The notes below the pieces were generated by a model that saw nothing but the letters and a program-made list of their open reading frames with translations, did not search any database and was not told the DNA's origin. DNA of 64,000 nt from Neocallimastix lanati (nom. inval.) (lineage: Eukaryota; Neocallimastigomycota; Neocallimastigomycetes; Neocallimastigales; Neocallimastigaceae). A program made the position numbers and the translations under genes. This document shows, in pieces, positions 22,789 to 34,806 of the stretch. The stretch spans positions 1 to 64,000 of the forward strand of contig JACVTC010000051.1 of assembly GCA_016946835.1 (NCBI GenBank), given 5' to 3'. Every line of letters starts with the position of its first letter. Position 1 is the first letter of the stretch.

Positions 22789-25001
22789 ATGGAAAAGATA
22801 TTTCACCGGGGTTCTCGCTGCTATGGAACATCTATTGACAACACAGGGTTGATTTTTATTCGTGGTATACACTCATGGACTAATGCTAAAATGAAGGAAT
22901 TTATTCATTCTAAATGCAAAAAATTCAATGTTAATATTTTGTCAGTAAAAAGAATTACCAATTTCAGTGATAGCTTCTTCAGGATAAAAGTATACACTCC
23001 AAATTTCAACCTCAAAAAAATTAAAAAAGTATTTAAAAAGGCACTATCAGGAGTTAAAATCTCATATAGTAGATGTTCCAAATGGAATCATAAGGTTTCT
23101 TTTCGGCATTTAAAACAAAATTTAATATCTATTAACACGTCAAATGATATTAACACAGTAAACCTCAGTTCAACAAATTTAGTAAATGCTAATAATGGCA
23201 ATCATGAACTAATTGCTCCCAATATTCCTAATCTTAATTCTCAAAATCCATTTTCACATTCTAACACAGGAAAGTTTTCTTTTTGTCTTAGTTAGAATAC
23301 CAAACGGGATGGAATTTTGTGAAAAGAGATAGTATTGAGTACTTCAACACAATATTTAAATCATTATTTATATGTTTTCAGGAAACAGGTAATGGTACCT
23401 TTGATGCTAGAAATCCATGTAAAGTAACACTTCCCAACTATAAATATTTCCTGAAAAGAATGGATCCTACTACTCCAGGTTGCAGAGGTTTATATCTTGG
23501 TTATCATGTATCATGTCAAGCAGTACTTGAAGATAATTCCTATACTTAGAGTGATTCCAGAGACTATAAGTTGTTAAAGAAACAAGATAAGAAATCAGGA
23601 AAGCGATGTTTAGAGTGTCACGAAAATTATATTGTCTTCAAAAGGTAAAGCATATTACATACAAACAAATTAAGCGTTATGTTTCTGCAAATGATTCCAA
23701 TGAATTTGCTAAAATAGTTGACTCATATAACAGACTTTGTGAATCAATTCATAAAAAATGTAAAGAATTTAGGAAAAAAGAATATTTATATTGGATTAAA
23801 ATTGGATGTTCGTTAGCTCTTAAAAAGGATAGTAGGAAAGCATGGAAATGGGTTAAAAAGAATGCAAAAATAAATAATCAATCTTTCACGGTCTCTCATC
23901 CTATTAAGGCTTCCGATGGGTACTTCGTGCCAGATGTGGATATAAATTCGATGCTCGTGTTGCCAAAGCCGCCAAAATGATTGAAGAAAAAAAGTCCTGA
24001 AAGGTGTCCTTGTTGTTATAGAAAAAATAGTAATCCTCGATTGGAACATTGGTTTTCTAAATGCTATCTTTTACGTGAATTTCGAATGAAATATTTTAAG
24101 GATTTTGAAATTCTTTATGAAATATTTTATATTATTTCTAAATATTGTCCAATATCTAATAGTAATGTAGACACTGTCATCACAGATATGAATAATATAG
24201 AACAAAGTTCTGATTCTGATAGTAGTAACGAAGTGTATAATATTAATAATATTAACAATAGAAATAATATTGTTAATAATAGTAGAAATAGTGATAGTGA
24301 AAATAGAAATACTAATATTAGTGATAGTGAAAATTATAACATCGTTACTTCTAATTTAGTGAATAGTTCAATTGGTGAAAATCGTGGTAATTTAAGTAAT
24401 TTTCTGAATAATGAGTGTGTAAATATATATGTGACGTGGTACCGATTGTATAACTTTCTTCTTAGTGGAAGGGATGCAGATATAATAGATTTAAATTACA
24501 AAAAGGAATGGAATATTTTGTTTAAGAACCAAATCATTTCTGGTGATTATTCAAAAACGCCATTCTTGGTGCGATTTGCGGCTCTCTGAACAGAAATATG
24601 CCTCGGGCTAGTACTCGGCAAAGGTTACTATTCCGAAAGTATAAGCGCAAACTGACCAGGAGCGTCAACGCTGAAAATGCAGTAAGGCAGGCTAGTAGGG
24701 CCAATGCCTCTGAAGGAGAAGACCATAATTTCTTTCAGATAGTCAATTCAAACCCTAATCCATAAGGAGGTGAGGTTCGTTGCATATAAACTTTTTTCTG
24801 AATTTATTTATACACTTATTTTTGATTATTACTTTTTATTTCACGTTACTTTTTCTTTTATTATTATGTTCAATTGGACAAATAATTTTTTTATTTATTT
24901 TATTAATTCTGTGTTTTTTTATTTTTTATTAAATTTAAAAGTATTCATGTATTTTATATAAGAATTAATAAATAAAGATTTAAGTTCGCAATAATTGCGG
25001 C

Positions 25002-25053
<52 letters not shown>
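22789..25053 (+). mobile_element. Non-LTR retrotransposon (LINE), copy 2, internally deleted
   Basis: Contains, in order, an N-terminal domain of unknown fold (22789-23290); the start of an AP-type endonuclease (about 23290-23549; IFKSLFICFQETG and GCRGLYLGYH correspond to the early conserved blocks); a piece between endonuclease and polymerase (RKKEYLYWIKIG...RKAWKWVKKNA, 23606-23945); then directly the C-terminal Cys/His cluster (ERCPCCYRKN..LEHWFSKC, from about 23985). The whole reverse transcriptase palm is missing at about 23950. Several frame breaks separate the pieces. An Asn/Ser-rich stretch and a basic tail follow, then a roughly 50-base A tail at 25004-25053. The 3' part (CTATTCCGAAAGTATAAGCG..AGGAGCGTCAACGCTG) aligns with copy 1. 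Confidence 0.85.
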
Positions 25054-25055
<2 letters not shown>

Positions 25056-25124
25056 ATTGATATATGTTGTTTATTTATTTAATGTAATAATAAAAATATT
25101 ACATATGATTATGGTTTATAAAGA

Positions 25125-25440
25125 GAAAAAATGGATGGTACATTCATGATGTTACAAATAGAATTGATATAAAACAAATAGGTGTAGTAACATATTTGTA
25201 TATTTAATAATAATTATTAAATATTAAATTTATATCTTTTTTTTGATAATAATTATTTTACTTTATTTTTTATTTCAATATGTATTATTATAATTAAAAT
25301 AATTATAATACTTTATATTTAATAATAATTATTAAGTATTATCTCTTCTTGATAATAATTATTTTATTTTATTAATATAGTTCTATATATTAAAATATAT
25401 AATTAATATATTATCTATTTCTAAAAGATATATTTAATTA
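25125..25440 (+). repeat. Dispersed AT-rich repeat, copy A
   Basis: Segment with ATATAAAACAAATAGGTGTA and GTAACATATTTGTATATTTA, then long AT-rich blocks. It is matched in inverted orientation by 29280-29500, and its first 60 bases by shorter pieces at 31109-31185 and 35908-35952. It may derive from long terminal repeats of an old retroelement; no coding region is attached. Confidence 0.65.
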
Positions 25441-25549
25441 TTTATATTAGAAATAGAGGACTCTCTTGTAAAATTTTAAGAATTGGAATTATTATTTTAA
25501 TTGTATGAATATTATAATTTTATTAATAAATTTTACTAAACAACCATTA

Positions 25550-25590
<41 letters not shown>

Positions 25591-25847
25591 CACTGCTTAT
25601 AAATTATTGTATGTAAAAGTTCCGCATATCATATTATATATTACGTGAGTACATTGGTTACATATATAGGTTACACGAAATATTAATATAGGATGTTAAC
25701 ACAAATTTATACAATAAAATAAAAAGTATAAACTAATATTCTTTAATAGAATTACATACATAATAAATAATAAATAAATATATTAAGATAATATCTATAA
25801 ATATAGTGGTGTATTTATTAATATATATTTTAAGTTTATTCTTTTCT

Positions 25848-26042
25848 TTAATATGTTATATGTTTTAATTTAGTACTAATTTCACCATTTTCTATACTAC
25901 ATTTATTTGCTTGATTATCAGTATAGATTACTATATTTAATTTCTTATTTAATATTTTTTTAATAATGCTCCTTAACCATAATATTTTCGTGACACTTTC
26001 TGAAGTACTTACATATTCAGCTTTAGAGGTTGGAAGTATCAA
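25848..26042 (-). mobile_element. Ty1/Copia fossil scrap (RNase H region)
   Basis: Encodes a stretch typical of Copia RNase H: SKAEYVSTSESV, then WLRSIIKKIL, IYTDNQA and STKLKHI. Only this small part of the polyprotein is present, so the element is a broken remnant. It lies in the same orientation as, and directly joined to, the truncated histidine-phosphatase gene. An A tract at about 25551-25588 and an unassigned stretch lie on its downstream side; flanking terminal repeats could not be defined. Confidence 0.8.
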
Positions 26043-26436
26043 TAAACGATTGCTTTTTTAGATTATCATTAGACCAGCAGACGAGAACCACATCTTCTGA
26101 TGTTCCATTAATACCTGCAATAAGACCGTCAACATCATCAGATTCATAAGTTAAATCAACTTCAAGTCCAAGACTAGTAGCTAATGGAACAACAGTATCT
26201 CTTGGTCTTGTAGATTTTTTACCCACAAGACTTTGAGCAAAAATCTTTTGTGGAGTAACAAATGTACCATTTTTCCCGAAACTTTCAGTTAAACAATTTG
26301 CTCTAGATTCACCAATAGGTGAAAGGTCTGTATGATCATCATCAATTTTTTCACCATGACGAATAAGCATAATTGTTTTAGCATTAGTCATAACTAAACC
26401 AAATAAAGTAGCAATAATAAACTTTCCTAATCTCAT
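26043..26436 (-). pseudogene. Secreted histidine-phosphatase-family protein, 3' truncated
   Basis: The minus-strand frame starts with a signal peptide (about residues 1-19, ending TNA) and then TIMLIRHGEKIDDDHTDLSPIGESRA. The catalytic RHGE motif (Arg26-His27-Gly28-Glu29) of the histidine phosphatase / phosphoglycerate-mutase-like superfamily is intact. The chain continues through KSTRPRDT, and VVLVCWSNDNL looks like the block carrying the second catalytic His, here Asn. At about 26045-26060 the frame runs into Copia RNase H sequence, so the C-terminal part is lost. Short secreted members are known in fungi; substrate unknown. The truncation and the apparent loss of the second His make an active enzyme unlikely. 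Most probably a gene broken by insertion, though an intact paralogue may exist elsewhere. Confidence 0.8.
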
Positions 26437-26994
26437 TTTTTATATTTTTTTTTTATTAATATTATTCTTTACAAATAAAAAATTTTTTAATTGTTTTAAA
26501 TTTTTATAATAAATTATTATATATATAATATTTTATAATATTTTAAATTTTAATAAGTTTATATTATTTTTTTTTTAAAAAAAAATTTTTCAAAGATCTA
26601 AATGTACGTAATTTTTAAGTCTATTTATACTAAAAGAAAAAAAAATAATAATAAAAAATAATAATAAAAAATAATAATAAATAATAAATAATAATAAATA
26701 ATAATACTGCTTATTTTTTATTACTCTTTTATTATAATTTTAATATACTGTGAATATATTATTTAAAATATACTAATATAATAAAACACAAAATAAAAAA
26801 AATAAAAAGTTTAATATATAAATAATATAAAAAATAAAAACAAAACAAAAAAAAAATTAAATAAAAATAAAAATTAATATAAATTAAATTAAATTAGTAA
26901 TAAATTAAAATAGAAAAAAAGAATAAACACAAAATATATAAATCATAAACTTTATAAAATATAAAAAAATATGTCATAAAAAATATATATATAA

Positions 26995-27165
26995 AATATA
27001 AAATATATAAAATATATAAAATATATAAAATATAAAATATATAAAATATAAAATATATAAAATATATAAAATATATAAAATATATAAAATATATAAAATA
27101 TATAAAATATAAAATATATAAAATAAAATATATAAAATATTGATAAAATATATAAAATATTGATA
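26995..27165. repeat. AT-only satellite, (AAAATATAT) family
   Basis: About eighteen tandem copies of AAAATATAT and AAAATAT variants. Confidence 0.85.
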
Positions 27166-27361
27166 GAAACTTACTACATTATTTATTTAATAATAAATTT
27201 ATATCTAAATATTCAAAAAAAAAAAATATTATATATATATATATTTAATTTAATTAAACTAAGATATAAACATTTCATTTTTATATTTAATTAAAGTTTA
27301 TATGTAAATTTTTTTAAATAAAAATGTTACTAAATAATAAATCACAATATATTTTTTAAAT

Positions 27362-27470
27362 TGGATTTATTTCTATAATTTAATATGAGTTTAATTAAGA
27401 TTTATTTCTATAATTTAATATGAATTTAATTAAGATTTATTTCTATAATTTAATATGAGTTCAATGATTA
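27362..27470. repeat. Triple 39-bp tandem repeat
   Basis: Three copies of ATTTATTTCTATAATTTAAT followed by ATGAGTTTAATTAAG, with one or two base changes. Confidence 0.8.
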
Positions 27471-29279
27471 TATTAAGTCATTTGTATTTATTTTATATTC
27501 AAAAAAGAGAAAACTACAAAACTTTTGAAATCCTTTTATATTCCTTTTATAACAAATCCACTTCAATATAATATAGATTATTTTCAAATATTTTTTAAAA
27601 ATATTATTATTCTTAACTATTATATAAATTATTCTTTATAATAAAAGAAATATTTTTTTTTTGTCTGTAAAAATAAAGAGAATAGCTATATTATAAGAAT
27701 AAATTAAAATAAATAAATAAATAAATATTAATAATATTAATAAAAAATTAATTTTTAATAATAAATAAAAAATAAAAAATAAAAAATAAAAAATAAAAAA
27801 GAAACTTTGAGTAGATCATAATAAATAAAAAAAAAAAATCAAATTAAAAATAAATATAAATATTTCAAATTAGGTAATAATCAATATAATTAAAAATAAC
27901 GTAATAATTACTAATTAAACCACTTAAATTCTGTATTTTCTTTCTTTTTTCTTTTTTCTTTTTTTTTTTTTTTTCCTTTTATATATTATATTACTTCTTA
28001 CTTACATATTAGTTGAGTGATAAGGAAAAGGATAAATAACTCTATTTATCACTTTTGGGGAGAATTTTTATTAATTATTAAAGTTTTTTTTTTATTTTAT
28101 TAATGTAATTATATTTCATTTATTCATTTAATTATATTCCATTTATTCATTTAATTTATTTTATTTAATTTAAAATATTAAATTTTATAATTCCATAGAA
28201 TTAATAATTATTAAAAAGACTTTCACTTTTTAATATCTTAAAAAATAAATGTTGACAATGGCGAAAAAAACTCAAAAAAATCGAAAAAAAAAAATTATAA
28301 GAAAAATTATTCATAAGATAATTCTTTTGAATTATTTAAAAAAAAAATAATAAGAATTCGTTATTTAGTTAAATATTATTATTAAAAAAATATATTATAA
28401 AGAATAATAAAAAGATTTATGGTAATTATAACTATTAACATATAAAAATGTAATAAAAATATAATAAAATAAAAATAATTTAAATAAAATAAAGTTTATT
28501 ATTTATATAATTACATAACATAGAATTTATTAATAATTATAGTTTTTATTTACGTTTTTACATCAGTAATAACTAATTAATAATAAATTATAATATTATA
28601 ATGTATTAAATGAATGCATAAATATATCTTAAGTAGAATATGATTATTATTTTATTGAAGTAATAAAGTGAGTCTTGTTTTTTTTTTTTTTCATGTAAAT
28701 TTTTCTTAAAACAAGAGTGATTTGGAGAGAAATTTATTAATTAGTATTTTAATAAATATTAAAAATATTTTTAATTTAAAATAATAAATAATTATATTTG
28801 TTAAGGGTCAGGAATTAGAAAAATGAAAAATTAAAACTTAAAATGTATTTCCATATACATTAAAATAAAAATAAAAATCTAGAATCTACCCCCTTTGTGG
28901 TATATAATTATGTCAATTTTATTAATATATTATATATTTTTTTGATAATTATTCTATTAAATTAAATACTTTTAAATTAGTACATTGTGGCGTATACACT
29001 AATTATAATACAATGCAATATATTTGAAGCTTATATTTCACACATTCTAGTTTTTTGATAATGAATAAATTTGATTTACTGGTGAATATTGATATACAAA
29101 AATTATACTATTTAATAGTATTAACATGATATTATTAAAATCTTAGTTATTTCTATTCTAAATTAGCTTTATATGAATAAAATAATTTTTTACATAATAT
29201 TAATTCTTTAAAAAGTTTGATTTAATTATTGTTAAATTAATTTTTTAAATATTATTTATTATATATTTAAAATAAATTA

Positions 29280-29500
29280 ATATAGATGAAATAGGTAATA
29301 TATTAATTATATATTCTAATATACACAACTATTTTAATTTTATATGAATTAAAGTATTATAATTATTTTAATTATAATAATACCTATTGAAATAAAAAAT
29401 AAAATAAAATAATTATTATCAAAAAAAGATATAAATTTAATATTTAATAATTATTATTAAATATACAAATGTGTCACACACGTATTTGTTTTATATCATT
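29280..29500 (-). repeat. Dispersed AT-rich repeat, copy B
   Basis: The reverse complement aligns with 25160-25440, sharing the ATATAAAACAAATA block, GTATATTTAATAATAATTAT and the TTTGATAATAATTATTTTA block in the same order. Confidence 0.65.
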
Positions 29501-29700
29501 ATGTGAACTAATGCCCTGGCGAAATCAAGTGTAGTTCAAGCGGCGAATGAAGGCATTCGGTATAGAGGTAGGAATGCACATCTATCTAAAGTTAAGTGTG
29601 TCAACTGCGCTCCTTTCTCACTGAATGTGTAGGTATACTACGTTCATGATGCCCTGCGTATTTTTTGATATTACTTGCCAATCACTAAAACTAATTGATA
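29501..29700. other. Unassigned higher-G/C island
   Basis: About 150 bases (AACTAATGCCCTGGCGAAAT ... GATGCCCTGCGTATTTTTTG) stand out from the A/T background. No frame, tRNA fold or rRNA similarity was recognised. It directly follows repeat copy B, so it may be the remainder of the same old element. Confidence 0.5.
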
Positions 29701-30017
29701 ATTGATAATGAGTCTCTCACCTCATCATTACAGACAATGAATAATAATATTATTTTTACTTATATATCAAATTGATTGATGGATGGAACCCAAATACATT
29801 CAAAAAAAAAAAATTAAAATAATTTAATAAATAAAGTAATTTAATGATGATGAACACTGAGAACGAATAATTGTTAACATAGAGAAGACTTGATTATTTC
29901 TTTCTATCATATTTATCAAAATTTTAGAAAAAAAAAAAAAAAGAACATGTGACTAGTAATATTATTAAAAAAAAAAAAAAAAGACAAATTTTTTTGTATT
30001 ACTTTACCTATGGTATA

Positions 30018-30048
<31 letters not shown>

Positions 30049-30162
30049 TGCCTCACAAAAGAGTAAACTCCTTTATGGCCACTAAACCACGTAGATGTTT
30101 ATATATACTCTGACATTGTTGGACTCTTTTCCATATTTATTTTATGGTTTTTAAATTCATTG

Positions 30163-30194
<32 letters not shown>

Positions 30195-30231
30195 TTGATG
30201 TATTCTCTGTAGATACTCATTATGGTATTAT

Positions 30232-30268
<37 letters not shown>

Positions 30269-30301
30269 ATATTTTTATCCTTTTTTATTATAATATATAT
30301 G
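29701..30301. other. AT-rich spacer with long A and T runs
   Basis: Several A or T tracts of 15-30 bases (about 29930, 29975, 30020, 30162, 30235). A short patch at 30048-30140 (CTCCTTTATGGCCACTAAAC) is more complex but has no recognisable function. Confidence 0.5.
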
Positions 30302-30335
30302 AAAAAATAGGTTAACCTTTTATATATACTAAAAA

Positions 30336-30595
30336 GGGAGAGTTGCATTTCCCCAAGTTGCGTTTCGACAAGTGGAGTATTGATATAAATAATTGAATAA
30401 ATAAATAAATATTAATTCAAAATATTTTTTTTTTTAAAAATTGTTTTTATTCAATATTAATAATAGTTAATTTTATTTATTGATTTATTTATTTATTTAA
30501 TAATTTTCAATTTGGCGAAATGCCACATTTTTTTAATACACCACATGCTTTCAAAAAAATTGGCGAAATGCAATTTGGCGAAATGTACCACTCCC
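30336..30595. mobile_element. Small non-autonomous inverted-repeat element (MITE-like)
   Basis: About 260 bp starting GGGAG and ending CTCCC, with imperfect terminal inverted repeats made of two tandem TTGCATTTCGCCAA-type motifs; the motif also recurs near 30513. The interior is A/T-rich with no coding capacity. The element is flanked by a direct repeat of about 34 bp (30302-30335 and 30599-30632, one clear mismatch), longer than usual target duplications. A related copy, one end only, lies at 35766-35906. The transposase family cannot be named from this alone. Confidence 0.65.
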
Positions 30596-30634
30596 ATAAA
30601 AAAATAGGCTAACCTTTTATATATACTAAAAAAA

Positions 30635-31108
30635 ATTTTTTTTTTTTTTTTTTTTTTTACTCTTTTTAACCTTTAAATACCCAAAAATAATTCATTTGAC
30701 AGTCTAACCCTAAATCGAACAAGTCATTGTCTACACTATGATCGTGCTTCTTAGTAGTGCATATATATACCTGAAGTGGCTGGTTTAATATGTGTGGTTA
30801 AGTTATTAGTAATTTTTATAATATTTTATTTACTAAAGAAAAACAAAAACAAGAATAAGAATTAATATTAATTATACTGTAAAGTATTAATAATAATATA
30901 TACTTATTATAAATAAATATAATTAATATAATATAAACTATTATATTAATTATATAGACTTTAATATTTTAAATTAAGAAGTATAATCTAATATTTATGA
31001 AATATATATCAGAAATGTAATATAATATATACAAAATATAAATAATTTAAAATATAAATAATAATATAAAATATATAATAATATAAATTATTATAATAAG
31101 ATATAAGT
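30635..31108. other. AT-rich spacer with a short complex patch
   Basis: 30700-30800 (AGTCTAACCCTAAATCGAAC ... CTGAAGTGGCTGG) is more complex than the surroundings; the rest is A/T. It could be part of a worn terminal repeat of the neighbouring Gypsy fossil, but this is unproven. Confidence 0.4.
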
Positions 31109-31185
31109 TTAATATCTGAATATATATAAATATTCAAATATACAAATATGTTACTACACCTATTTGTTTTATATCAGAAACTTCC
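31109..31185 (-). repeat. Short repeat shared with 35908-35952, possible LTR remnant
   Basis: TAATATCTGAATATATATAA and CAAATATACAAATATGTTA occur here and at 35908-35952, in the same orientation, either side of the Gypsy fossil. The part near 31155-31185 also matches dispersed repeat copies A and B. The position suits paired terminal-repeat remnants; the full extent cannot be fixed. Confidence 0.45.
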
Positions 31186-31400
31186 CTGCTAGAATTGAAC
31201 TTAATTTTGCAAGAAATTAGTGAAATTTATAATAATTTAGATTAAAAATTTTTATATTAAATTTATAATAATTTAGATTAAATATTTTTATATTAATTTA
31301 TATTAAATTTAATAATAAAAAAAAAATGAAAATTTTAATAAAATTTTTTAATAATAAATTTTTTTTTTTTATAAAAAAATAAATTTAAGATTTTGAAATT

Positions 31401-34400
31401 TCAATTTGAAATTTCATTTATTAAAAGGATATATATATTTTTAATATGGACGTTTCTTTCCAATTTTGTACCATCCATAATATTCTGTAATTGAACTGTA
31501 TTCCAAGATATATCCATAATTATATATGGACCAAGGAAATACGGTTCAAGTTTAGTCCTTTGGTGATTTCTAATTTTTACCAAATCAACAATTTTAAAGT
31601 TTTCTTTATCTTCCATACTTTGTTGAGCTTGTCTTCGAGTTTTCCAATAATATATTGTTCCATGCTTTTTTTTTTGCTGCTTTTTCAACCCATTTAGCAT
31701 GCTCAACGAACCTTTCCATTAATATTTCATCCATAGTTCTACTATTATCTTCCAAAATTGAGTTTCTTAAATTTATATCTATAGGTAGTAATTCCTAACG
31801 TCCATATAAAAGTTCAAGACTTGAATAGTTACAGCAGATTTACTGGTTCTTTGTGCCCATAAAGCTAGCGGTAGCAAAATATCCCAATGCTTGTTATCAT
31901 TCGAGAAATTTCTTAATTGCTTTCCTATTTCTCTATTTCTGTTTTCCACTAATCCATTTGATTCTGGATGATATGTACTAACAAAATGAACGTACACATC
32001 ATATAGATCTAAAAATATTTTAGTATAATCAGCAGTAAACTGTACACCATTATCTGTAATAATTAGTTCTGGCATACCATGTCTACTAAAAACTCTACTA
32101 AGAAATTTGTTACGTCCTGTGAAGTCACAGTACGAAGTGGTTTAGCTTCTACCCACTTTGTAAAGTAATCTACGCAAACAATAATATATTTATTACCTTG
32201 TTGTGTTTCCTTTAGGGGTTCAATAATATCTAAACCAACTCTAACAAAAGGAGCTTCTACAGGAGTTCCATATTTTTCTGTTGGTTTCGGCAATGGCTCA
32301 GAACGATTTAGTTGGCATATTTTGCATAGCGAAATATATTTTTTTACATCTATTATTAAATTTTTCCAGTAATACTTTTCTTTTATTCTTTCGTAAGTTT
32401 TCTGAATACCTCAATGCTCTACTCTATGCTCTTTAGTAGCAATTTTAATTTTTTTTTATAGGGATCATCAATAATTTTTCGTAATCTTTCACCATCCCTA
32501 AAATATAAATTATTATCAATTTTTATAAATCTATCGGTTAAAAATTTATACATAAATTCAAAAATAAATTTTTCGTTCTCCTCCTGGGTGAGAATGGAGC
32601 TATCAATAGGTGAATTATAAACAAAACGGAGGAATCAATGGAACTATTAGAATTGTTAACAGAAGTGAACAGAATATTGCTATTAAAAAAAGAATTAGAA
32701 CTAATACAAACCTTAGTAAAAGAGAAGTCTTTACGAACAACTCTAGGCAATGCATCAGCAATCAGATTAGCTTTACCAGAGTGATAAACAATATCAACTG
32801 GAAATTTACTAAATTTATCACACCAACGTTGATGTTTAAGAGTATTCGGCTCACAACTTTCGATAATAGAAACTAAAGGTTTGTGATCAGTATATAGAAT
32901 GTTCAAATTGGACTAAGCAATAACGAGCAGCGGGGCCTTCAAGTTCAGTTGTAATATAATTTTTTTCTCAGATTTTTTTAAACTTCTACTAACAAAATAA
33001 ATTGGGTGTTCAATATTATCATCATAAAGTTGTAAAAGAACACCACCAATACCATAACCACAAGCATCGGAACGAATAATAAAGGGAATATCAAATATTT
33101 AGAGTAACAGAGGATAGGGGCATTAATTTAACAATTCTTCAATAATTGAAAGCTATTGTTTTGAGAATCAGTCCAAACAAATGGAGTATTCTTCCTTAAC
33201 AAAGAACAAAGAGGTGCAGATTTAGCAGAGTAACTGTCAATGAAATTTCTATAAAATAACCAGTCATGCCTAGAAAAGAACGAAGTTCAGATACATTAGT
33301 AGGAGGTGTCATATTCATAATGGAAAGAGTCCTCTTATCTAGAGGAAGTAAACCATCAGTAGTAACTTTATGATCTAAAGCTTCAATTTCTGTTTGACAG
33401 AAATGGCATTTTTCTATGGTTAATTTTAAATAATATTTTCTTAAAATATTAAAAACTTTGGAAAGATGAATTAGATGATTTTCAAAAACAATCGGAATAA
33501 ATAATAATATCATCTAAGTATATTTGAACGCAATCATTTAATTAAATCAAAGAAGATTCGATTCATTTCACGCTGAAAGGTAGCAGAGGGGCGTTAGTTA
33601 AACCAAAAGGCATGACTTTAAAACAGTAATTACCAAATTTTGTTGTAAAAGAAGTCTTTTCCATATCTTCAGCTCACATAGGAATTTGATGGTAACCACT
33701 AAATAAATCAATAGAAGAAAATATTTTTGCATCTTTCAAAGCATCAAAAATTTCACGAATTTTTTTGGAGTGCATAGGTATCTTTAATAGCAATATCATT
33801 TAACTTCCTAAAATCAACACAAAGACGTCATTTACCATTTTTCTTTAAAACTAGGACAATAGTAGTAGCCCATGGAGAATGAGAAGGTTCAATTAACTTT
33901 TTTCTCCAATAATTTACGAAGTTCTTCCTTTAAAGTATTAGATTAAACCTGAGAAATTTTATACGCCTTTTGCTTAATTGGAGTAGTGTTTTCTTCTAAA
34001 ATAATATGATGAGAAAATAATTTAGAAGGTTCCAAATCATCAGAAGAAATGGCAGTAATATCATCAATTTTTTTTAATAATCTACAAAATTTTTTATAAT
34101 CTTTTTTATTTTTAAATTTTATTTGATTAATAATAGAATTAATTGTATCATCTTTTTCCTTAGCACTAATATTAGAATTAGATTCATTAGTATTAACAAA
34201 TAAAGTGGCCTCAACAATATCAATTTTTGGTTCAGGAGAAACACGTAATAAAGACTGAAAATGGAAAGTATTTATATCTTCTATATTACTAATAGGTACT
34301 AATTTATCGTCCATATTCATATATGCAAGAACTTTATGAATTGTGTCAATAAGAATCCTGTTATCAGATTGTGTTTTAAGAGAAATAATCGCATCATAAA

Positions 34401-34765
34401 AAGGATCGTCTTTATCGGAAATTTTAAAATCAGTAATAAATTCGACAGAACCCAGTTTAACAGCTAAGCGAACAATATCATAAACATGACTTATATCATC
34501 AATCATCGCTTGCCTAATGGTACTTTTATTGTGGCCAATAATTTGATAATTTTTAACAAATTTATTTAAAAATTTACGTGATATTAAATTCCGATTACTA
34601 CATGCGTCTATGAAAATGGAAGCAGGATAGCCATTAATATATCCACGTACAACTGCAACATCATGTTCGTGTACAATACTATTATTATTATTATTTAAAT
34701 TATTAGCCATTTTACTATTATAATTAATATCACTATAATTTTCATTATAGTGATATTAATTTAAT

Positions 34766-34806
<41 letters not shown>

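Larger units (their letters stand above)
26437..29279. other. Gene-free AT-rich region
   Basis: A/T simple sequence, including the (AAAATATAT)n-like satellite and a 39-bp triple repeat listed separately. Patches with slightly more G/C near 28010-28060 and 28885-29060 contain no recognisable gene. Confidence 0.6.

Noticed and set aside
30048-30110. Possible small basic peptide (MPHKRVNSFMATKPRR...)
   Set aside because: Stops after about 20 residues, no continuation by splicing found, embedded between homopolymers.
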